Source of the DNA: Zea mays
Taxonomy: Eukaryota > Streptophyta > Magnoliopsida > Poales > Poaceae
Direction: 5' to 3'
NCBI RefSeq assembly: GCF_902167145.1
Contig: NC_050097.1
Coordinates: forward strand, 38,672,095-38,736,094
Length of the DNA: 64,000 bases
In this document: piece after piece, positions 56,943 through 64,000 of the stretch
Position numbering within the stretch: position 1 is the first letter of the stretch
Layout of the letters: each line of letters opens with the position of its first letter
Made by a program: the position numbers and the translations under genes
Notes under the pieces: model-generated
What the model saw: the letters and a program-made list of their open reading frames with translations, nothing else
Told to the model about the DNA's origin: nothing
Database searches by the model: none

Positions 56943-57877
56943 ACATTTTTGTGAAAAACTTCTGAAATGTAATATGGTGTAACATTTTGTAACCCCGAAT
57001 GTAATATATCTATTTTTGTTACTCAATTCTTTACGATGCATGAAACTTTACATACGTACCGTTTTTGAGTCTTTAGCGAAAAAACACCTTCCCTTCTTTT
57101 CATGCTTCGTGAAGAAGAATTACCATTTATCACAACAATATCCGAAGTATCCTGATAGAGTGTTGAGGCTTCGTAGAAACAAGCTTCAAGGCTATACTTC
57201 AGAAATCAATATTGTTGCTCCTTGTGACTTGGCATGATTTGCCCCCTTTTTCAAAGCGTTTTCCCGAAGATTGATATCATATTTCTTTCTTATGCCACAT
57301 GCAGTATGATGTATGATGCTTATGTTATGCAAAGATGATGTGATGATGTTATGCTATGTAAGGTGATATTCCGAAGATACACGCATGTCTGCACAATAAA
57401 ACACATACTCTTTTTGCGAACCAGCATTAACTTTTTGCTATAAGCCTCCCTTAGGAGCTTCTTCGCCTTTTACTTCAGCGGAATCAGCGTTGACTTTTCG
57501 CTGTAAGCTCTGCATTCCCTTAGGAACGTCTTTGGAGCTTCTTCGCCTTTTTACTTAGGCGGTATCAGCGTTGACTTTTCGCTGTATGCTCTGCATTCCC
57601 TTAGGAACGTCTTTGGAGCAAAAAACTTACACTGCGCTCCTTTCGGAACGACTTTTTGTGACTTCATCAAACTTACTCTGCGTTCCTTAGAACGACTTTT
57701 TGTTGCTTTGAAGAATTTTCGATAGCCCGAAGGTCCTTTTTATTATCACAAGCCTGTGAAGAAAACATATTGTTCTTGTAGGAATCAACGAAACTAATTA
57801 CATGAAACCTAATCAATGTTCTTTATTACAGAAAATAAAACTGAATGAAAAAGATTGCTATTAAGGTAGGATATTTG
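56943..57877. other. Convergent spacer of element B
   Basis: Lies between the 3' ends of the antisense gene and gag; takes the place of pol. Apart from the repeat at 57420-57620 no coding sequence is supportable. Confidence 0.7.
57420..57620. repeat. Tandem repeat with 81-bp period in element B
   Basis: AGCGTTGACTTTTCGCTGTA occurs at 57486 and 57567 with matching flanks (CATTCCCTTAGGAACGTCTT). A shorter diverged copy (AGCATTAACTTTTTGCTATA) lies at 57423, and partial CTGCG/GGAACGACTTTTTGT units continue to about 57710. Confidence 0.88.
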
Positions 57878-59395
57878 TCAATAGATGTGCTTTGATTCTG
57901 GCACAGTGCTGTTGACCGTGCGGGCTTCGGACTGTTCTCTGAAGTCCCTTTGATGCGGAGCATATTGGCTCCCTTCTGGCTGCTGGCCTTGCTGCAACGG
58001 AGGTGGAGGCGGAGGCTGCTGCCAGGAAGCTTGAGGCTGATTCGCCGAAGCAACAGAGACTGCAGGATGATTGCCCACATATTCTGGGATGTAGGGCGAA
58101 TGATACGAAGCTGTATGCATGACCTGCTTCGGCTGAGCTTGTTGTGCTGCTGCTTCAGCTATTTCCTTTTGCTTTTGAATAGTGACATGGCACATCCTGG
58201 TAGTATGGCCTTTGTTCTCACCGCAGAATAAGCAAAAGATTCTTCTCGGTTGATCGCCAAATCTTCCTCCGAAGCCCCTGGCGCCTCTGCCTCTTGGAGC
58301 TGGAGGTCGGAAGGAACTTTGTTGTTGCCCTGAAGCCTGTGAGGAGTATTGTGGCCTTTGTTGCTGACTCCCTTTATCATCATTCTGAGTGGAATTGTGA
58401 ATTGACCTGACATGCCTCGGGTAAAACCTTCCTCCGAAGCCCCTGGTCATTTCAGAAAACCTGAAAGCCTCCTCCCTTCTTTGACGAAAATCATTGTCAG
58501 CTCGAATGTATTCGTCCATCTTCTGGAGCAGCTTTTCCAGTGTTTGTGGTGGCTTCCTGGCAAAATACTGTGCTGACGGCCCTGGCCGAAGCCCCTTGAT
58601 CATAGCCTCAATGACAATCTCATTGGGCACTGTTGGCGCCTGTGCCCTCAATCGTAGAAACCTTCGGACATATGCCTGAAGGTACTCTTCATGGTCCTGA
58701 GTGCATTGGAAGAGAGCCTGAGCAGTGACTGGCTTCGTCTGAAACCCTTGAAAGCTAGTTAACAGCAAGTCCTTCAGCTTCTGCCATGAAGTGATCGTTC
58801 CTGGTCGAAGGGAGGAATACCAGGTTTGAGCAACGCTTCTGACAGCCATAACGAAAGATTTGGCCATGACTGAAGCATTGCCACCATACGAAGACACTGT
58901 TGCTTCGTAGCTCATCAAGAACTGCTTCGGATCTGAGTGGCCATCAAATACGGGGAGCTGAGGCGGCTTGTAGGACGGGGGCCAAGGTGTAGCCTGCAGC
59001 TCAGCGGACAGGGGAGAAGCATCATCGAAAACAAAATTCCCATGATGGAAATTGTCATACCAGTCATCTTCGTTGGGAAAACCCTCCTGATGAAGATCTT
59101 GATGCTGAGGCCTTCGGTGTTGCTCATCCTGAGCAAGATGGCGAACTTCTTCAGAGGCTTCGTCTATCTGCCTCTGTAGTTCAGCTAGCCTGGCCATCTT
59201 CTCCTTCTTGCGTTGAACCTGTTGCTGAAGGATTTCCAGATTCTGAATCTCCTGATCTAGATCATCCTCCGGAGGTGTTGGACTGGTAGCTTTCCTCTTT
59301 TGGCTTCGTGCCTCTCTAAGAGAAAGGACGTCTTGATTGGGGTCCAACGGCTGCAGCGTGCCAGCCCCTGGTGCTGAAGTCTTCTTCGGCGGCAT
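57878..59395 (-). CDS. Gag protein of element B (505 residues)
   Basis: The start at 59395 (MPPKKTSAPG) is the first Met after the primer site. It has an N-terminal coiled coil (about 47-95), a retrotransposon Gag domain (about 150-300, with KQFLMSYEATV and AKSFVMAVRSVAQTW) and a Gly/Arg-rich stretch. A true CCHC knuckle follows (C388-x2-C391-x5-H397-x4-C402), then a Pro/Gln-rich tail. It aligns in order with the Gag part of element A (ATPWP, MSY, MAKSF). The frame stops at 57878 with no protease after it. It should form virus-like particles that package RNA for transposition in trans. Confidence 0.92.
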   Translation of the reverse strand: MPPKKTSAPGAGTLQPLDPNQDVLSLREARSQKRKATSPTPPEDDLDQEIQNLEILQQQVQRKKEKMARLAELQRQIDEASEEVRHLAQDEQHRRPQHQDLHQEGFPNEDDWYDNFHHGNFVFDDASPLSAELQATPWPPSYKPPQLPVFDGHSDPKQFLMSYEATVSSYGGNASVMAKSFVMAVRSVAQTWYSSLRPGTITSWQKLKDLLLTSFQGFQTKPVTAQALFQCTQDHEEYLQAYVRRFLRLRAQAPTVPNEIVIEAMIKGLRPGPSAQYFARKPPQTLEKLLQKMDEYIRADNDFRQRREEAFRFSEMTRGFGGRFYPRHVRSIHNSTQNDDKGSQQQRPQYSSQASGQQQSSFRPPAPRGRGARGFGGRFGDQPRRIFCLFCGENKGHTTRMCHVTIQKQKEIAEAAAQQAQPKQVMHTASYHSPYIPEYVGNHPAVSVASANQPQASWQQPPPPPPLQQGQQPEGSQYAPHQRDFREQSEARTVNSTVPESKHIY

Positions 59396-59470
59396 GACGA
59401 AGGTGATGCTTGCCGAAGGTGTTGAAAAAGCTCAAGAAATGGAAGTGAGTTCACCGGAGGTGGGCGCCAA

Positions 59471-60113
59471 TGTTGGGGACTTGTTCTCAAGTGCTAAGAG
59501 TTAAGAACAAGGCAACATAGAAAATGTTAATCGTTAACGCCCTTCGTCCTCCGAAGCATTATTTCCCTTAGGATATAATGACTTGCGGACGAAGGTTATG
59601 AAGGACATACCTTCATAAATTCATTAAACAATGACGAAGGATAAAATATAAAGAATGTAAAAGAACACATGAACAATTATTTATTGTTATTGAACGTAAA
59701 CAAAAATATTATTGAACTATAAGTGTACCTTCAATCGGAAGGAAATGATAGTACAAGCGTGACGCACAAAGCGAATGCCAAGTCAGCGTGAACAGTACGG
59801 GGGTACTGTTCACCTATTTATAGACATGGGACACAGCCCTTACAAAATTACATTCATGCCCTTTACATTTGATAATAACTCTATAGTAGACTATCGAGGT
59901 CTGAATAGCCTTTTCATCTTTAAGTCGGTTCCACTCTTTGCTGTTACGCCGAAACTTTCCTGTTCAACACCTTCGGCTCTGTATCAAGCTTCGTATTATT
60001 CCAGTCTACTGCAATGCCGACTTTAGTCCGAGGGTACCTGTTCACACATTGTACTACAGAAATACTGTCAAATCCTGTTTTTGAGGACCTTCGGATGCCG
60101 AAGGTCCCCAACA
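59471..60113 (-). repeat. 5' LTR of element B
   Basis: 643 bp. Minus-strand TATAAATAG at 59822-59814 is the likely promoter. Confidence 0.93.
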
Positions 60114-61225
60114 GTCCCTAGTCAGAATCGATGACTAGCACATGTATTAGTTGATGACTACATTTCACAAGTCATGAACATGGAGATGTTAAACTAATAA
60201 TGTGGGCGCATGTATGACATGAGGCTGGACCGACCCAACGTGAGATATTGTAATATAGTTCTATTCTTGCAACATGAATACTGTATCCTTAGACCTGAGA
60301 TTGTCGCATGTTCTCAAGATGTGAATTGACTTACTTAGGGACTATCAAACGCTATCCCGTAACTGGGTAGTTATAAAGGTAGTTTTGGGTTTGTCAGGAA
60401 GCATGCTATGAGGCATGGTCAGTCAAGATGGAATTTGTCCCTCTCTTTGTGAGAGAGATATCTCTGGGCCCCTCGAGTGATTGGATCAAGAAATGCATGG
60501 CCGTGCTAGGGTTAAGAGTTAACCATTGAAAGGATTCCAATTCACAGTATCGAGAAAGAGAGGTCAGCTTAGAGCCAGACCAAATATCGTGAGACAAAGG
60601 GAACAGCATGTACGTAATGTCGCAATGGTTCGTCTGATATGATCTTTACGTACACATAGGAGTTGACATGTCTTGCTAGAGGCCGCTGTCAATTATTGGG
60701 CCAAGTAAGAGTACTCGGGCTATGTCTATTTGTACGTGAACCTATAGGGTCACACACTTAAGGGGAAGGAAGCCTAATTCGGATTAGATCCGAAATTAGA
60801 CTGGGCTTTAGGGTTAATGATGGGCCTCGGCGTCAGAAGCCCACCATAACGCCTATATAATGAGGGGTGGGGGCGCGGTTAAGGAAAAAAACCTAATTCG
60901 CCACCTGCGAACTAACAGCCGCCGCCCACCTCTCGCCCTCGCCAAGCCGCCGTCGCGAACCTAGCAGTTCGGTACGCGGCGCTTCCTCCCTGTACGTGTG
61001 GATACCTCGGAGGTGCTGCATCTGGAGCACTTGGACGAACCGTGCGAGGACGTGAAGGACGCCGGCGACTGCACGGCACTGCTCGACGCGTTCGTCTACA
61101 TCGAGACGTCTTCCGCTGCTCTGCGCGTCTAGTGGTAATTCCGTGACCTATAACCGCAGTAGTTCTTGGTATTATGGGGATGAAAATTTTGTTTTGCGCT
61201 AGCGTAGCCTCCCCGTAATCCTACA
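60114..61225 (+). repeat. Right part of the split copia LTR
   Basis: It begins with the second GTCCC and ends CCTACA. A TATATAA box lies at 60854-60860, followed by a GC-rich leader. Confidence 0.85.
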
Positions 61226-61226
61226 G

Positions 61227-61238
61227 TGGTATCAGAAC
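61227..61238 (+). promoter_or_regulatory. Primer-binding site of the plus-strand copia element
   Basis: TGGTATCAGAAC one base after the LTR end is the initiator-tRNA-Met type. Confidence 0.85.
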
Positions 61239-62448
61239 CAGGTTCTGCGTAAGTTTTAGGTCTGGATCTAGGTTCATGTGATGGATCTACTTGATACACG
61301 GTTTGATTAGATCAATTGGTAATAAAGGGTTGAAGTAGATTACATCGGATATGACTGGAGAGATCAGTTCGTCCTTCTCTGTTGTATGCGCGACTTGCCC
61401 CTACCGGCTGGAATCACCATCGGGGCTAACTGCGTACACAACCAGCAGATTGACGCAACAGATCGACGTCATGAGTGTAATCTTCTTCGGGTCGAAAGTC
61501 TCGGATTTGGGTTGATGCATGGGACCGCCGTGGCTATCTGCTGTAGTGGCGAACGTATAGAAACGTGTTTGTCTAACCTGTTTTTGCAGGACATGTGATC
61601 GGTATGGCTATTATGTGTATGTGATGCATGTTAACAAATTATTCATGACCTGCGTGTCGTGACCAGGGCAATACGGCTGGAGCCACATGTATTGTCCAAA
61701 TTTAATGTAATGACCTGCGTGTCAACATGTGATGATCCAAAGCGTATATGTAATTTGTTTACCAGCATACGTTAGATAGGTCTTGAAGGACTCATCACCT
61801 AGAGGATGGCATACCTATATCATGGAGATGGAGATCATCGTGATGGACAGATTATTGGAGATGGAGATCACCATGTGAAAACAAGCCATACCGAATCACA
61901 ACTGTTGTGTGAATGCCATTCTTATTGTTCTACTTGTTTATATTGCATATATGTCCTTGCGTGCGATGTTATAAGTAGGACGATCCCTCATAAATGTTTA
62001 AGCTTTAATGCCTCTCCAAACCTTGCACTATCATAAGTCTTGTACAATTGGTGGTGGGTCTATGAAATTAGGGTGCCACCAGTTTTCCTTGACTAGATAG
62101 GTTTGTATCAGATACGAACTGCAGAAAGGGTTGGTTAACTTAAACAAAGTCAGCTTAATGGTTAAGGACTTTGAGGCATAAGGTTGGGAGCCGAGACATA
62201 GAGATGTCACCCAACAACAGGAGTCATATATATGATATGATTAGCAAGGAGTTGCTTACCGATCTACCTTGTCTTCTAGCGGTGATGCTAAAGCTCACTA
62301 GTAGACTTGTTAGTTGTGGATTCTGAATCACTAAGTATCAATAGAGGGATATTGATTTTAGTGGGAGTAGACTATTAAATGTTTAATATGATTTACTCTG
62401 TCATGGATATTTTTGTCTTAGTATTTTGCATTATTTTGTTGTAGATAA
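61239..62448 (+). other. Untranslated leader of the copia element
   Basis: Non-coding region between the primer-binding site and the gag ATG; no other feature recognised. Confidence 0.6.
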
Positions 62449-64000
62449 ATGGCACCTAGCACACCAACATTTACTTTGCGATCGATTCTTGAAAAGGATA
62501 AGTTAAATGGAACAAACTATACGGATTGGATCCGTAACCTGAGAATTGTTCTCAGGGCTGAAAAAAGGAAGACGTTCTAGACACCCCACTGCCAGAGGAT
62601 CCTGGTGAAAATGCAACTGCCGCAGCTAAAACTGCTTACAAGAAAGCAATGGATGCTAATCTTGAAGTAAGTTGCCTAATGCTTGCTTGCATGGAGCCTG
62701 AGCTCCAGATGCAGTTTGAGACAAACCATGAGGTGTACGATATGATCGTGGCGCTCAAGGATATGTTCCAGACTCAGGCTAGGACTGAAAGGTTCAATGT
62801 GTCCAAAGCTTTTCTGGAATGCAAGCTAGCAGAAGGCGCAGCAGTTGGGCCACACGTAATCAAAATGGTTGGTTACAGTCAGAGGTTGGAGAAGCTAGGC
62901 TTCCCAATAAGCCAAGAGTTGGCCACTGACTTCATTTTAGCATCTCTTCCGCCCAGCTATGGAAACTTCATCACGAACTACCATATGCATGGGGCGGAGA
63001 GGGGCCTCAATGAACTATGTGGCATGCTGAAAACAGCAGAGGGGGACATAAAGAAAAGCGCTGGCAGCAGCGGCCATGTGATGGCGGTCCAAAACAAACC
63101 CAACTTTAAGAAGAAGGGTAAATCTCAAAAGAAGAAGGGCAAGGCAAAGGATACAGTATCCAAGCCAAATCAAAAGCCCAAGGCTGGACCAGCTGCAGAT
63201 GCAGAGTGCTTTTATTGCAAAGAACTTGGTCACTGGAAAAGGAATTGCAAGCAGTACTTGGCCTCTATTAAGGATCGCGGCGGTAAGGGTACAGCCGCAA
63301 CAGGTACACTTGCTATTCACATTACAGAAATTTTTCTTGCTGATTCTTATATTAATTCTTGGGTATTTGATACCGGATCGGTTGCCCATATTTGCAATTC
63401 GATGCAGGGAATGATAAGAACTAGAAGCGTGAAAAGAGGAGAAGTTGATTTCCGGGTAGGCAATAATGCAAGAGTTGCTGCGTTGACCGTCGGGACGATG
63501 CAACTCCACCTCCCATCAGGATTTATTTTGGAGTTAAATAATTGTTATCTAGTTCCTAGTATGAGTCGAAACATTATGTCTCCTTCATGTTTGATGAAGG
63601 ATGGTTATTCATTTGCGAGTGAAAACAATGATTGTGTGATCTCTAAGAATGGCATGTTTGTGGCTTTTGCATCCATTATGAATGGGTTATTCATTTTAAA
63701 TCTTGATGATGCACCTATCTGTAATATTAGTGCTAAAAGGCCTCGGCCTAATGATTTAAGTCCTACCTACATGTGGCACTGTCGTTTGGGTCATATAAGT
63801 GAGAATCGCATGAAGAAGCTTCATTCTGATGGGCTTTTAACTTCGTTTGATTTTGAATCATACGAGACATGTGAAGCTTGCTTACTTGGTAAGATGACCA
63901 AGGCGCCTTTCACGGGTTTACCGGAGAGGACGTTAGATTTATTGGAACTCATACATATACTGATGTGTGCGGACCAATGAGTACGACAGCTAGGGGAGGA
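62449..64000 (+). pseudogene. copia gag-pol, frameshifted and cut by the window edge
   Basis: The gag ATG at 62449 (MAPSTPTFTLRSILEKDKL) opens a UBN2-type Gag domain. The frame closes at 62578 after a shift in an A-run near 62561, and the downstream frame continues at about 62580-63980. It contains the rest of Gag, a Lys-rich stretch, a CCHC knuckle (CFYCKELGHWKRNC), the protease motif VFDTGSVAHIC and the pre-integrase H-C region (WHCRLGHISENRMKKL, CEACLLGKMTK). A further shift near 63957 closes the frame before the integrase core. The coding capacity is lost. Confidence 0.88.

Larger units (their letters stand above)
52766..60113 (-). mobile_element. Element B: non-autonomous gypsy element with gag and antisense gene but no pol
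   Basis: 7348 bp with target duplication GTCCC (52761-52765 and 60114-60118). On the minus strand the order is 5' LTR 59471-60113, primer-binding site TGGCGCCCACC, gag 59395-57878, a spacer with tandem repeats, an opposite-strand gene 53715-56942, then 3' LTR 52766-53408. It has the same design as element A except that protease, reverse transcriptase, RNase H and integrase are absent. The LTRs show one difference in 643 bp by my reading, so it moved very recently and must use enzymes from a relative. Confidence 0.93.
52597..64000 (+). mobile_element. Plus-strand copia element (BARE/Angela-like LTR start), runs off the right edge
   Basis: The LTR starts TGTTAGAAATATGCCCTAGA, close to the start of Triticeae BARE/Angela LTRs (from memory). 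It is split by element B and ends CCGTAATCCTACA at 61225; without element B it is about 1.28 kb. The primer-binding site and a decayed gag-pol follow. It inserted 21 bp after the primer site of the split gypsy element; the left target duplication is probably GCTAG (52592-52596). Confidence 0.85.

Overview
The window reads as intergenic-rich nuclear DNA of a large-genome grass, most probably maize or a close relative. The evidence is nested LTR retrotransposons, many small MITEs, GC-rich grass-type exons, and copia LTRs carrying arrays of the palindrome CACCGGACAGTCCGGTG. Only two host genes look functional. No rRNA, tRNA, CRISPR array or bacterial-type operon was seen.

Layout. 1-4919 is a minus-strand copia element (gag plus 5' LTR, no pol visible) inserted into an older copia gag relic (4920-5300). 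6826-9159 is a three-exon glycoside hydrolase family 5 gene on the minus strand with a C-terminal lectin-like region; a broken paralogue lies upstream of it (10480-11800) and has been hit by small transposons. 13675-22120 is a young LTR element with 3.64-kb LTRs and only 1.16 kb of non-coding interior. It sits about 200 bp beyond the stop codon of a small proline-rich, probably GPI-anchored, secreted protein gene (22322-22774). 23300-33800 holds a copia relic, at least seven MITE or Helitron-type elements, short tandem repeats and a gypsy protease relic.

33804-64000 is a nest of retroelements. A copia 3' end (33804-35672) was hit by a plus-strand gypsy element, of which one 4.9-kb LTR and its primer-binding site remain. 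That LTR received element A (38784-50776). A plus-strand copia element inserted just after the gypsy primer-binding site (52597 onward), and its own LTR then received element B (52766-60113).

The most interesting feature is shared by elements A and B, both minus-strand Ty3/gypsy elements. Each carries, on the opposite strand between the 3' end of its gag or gag-pol gene and its 3' LTR, a long intron-containing gene with its own TATA box. The two products (about 1150 and 1014 residues) are homologous and match the plant 'putative gypsy-type transposon' domain family. Element A has a complete 1887-residue gag-pol with protease, reverse transcriptase, two RNase H regions and integrase, so it is potentially autonomous. 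Element B has lost all of pol but keeps gag and the antisense gene open, and its LTRs differ at one position. In both, the two convergent genes are separated by a tandem repeat with an approximately 80-bp period. The inference is that the antisense gene is a retained functional module of these elements.
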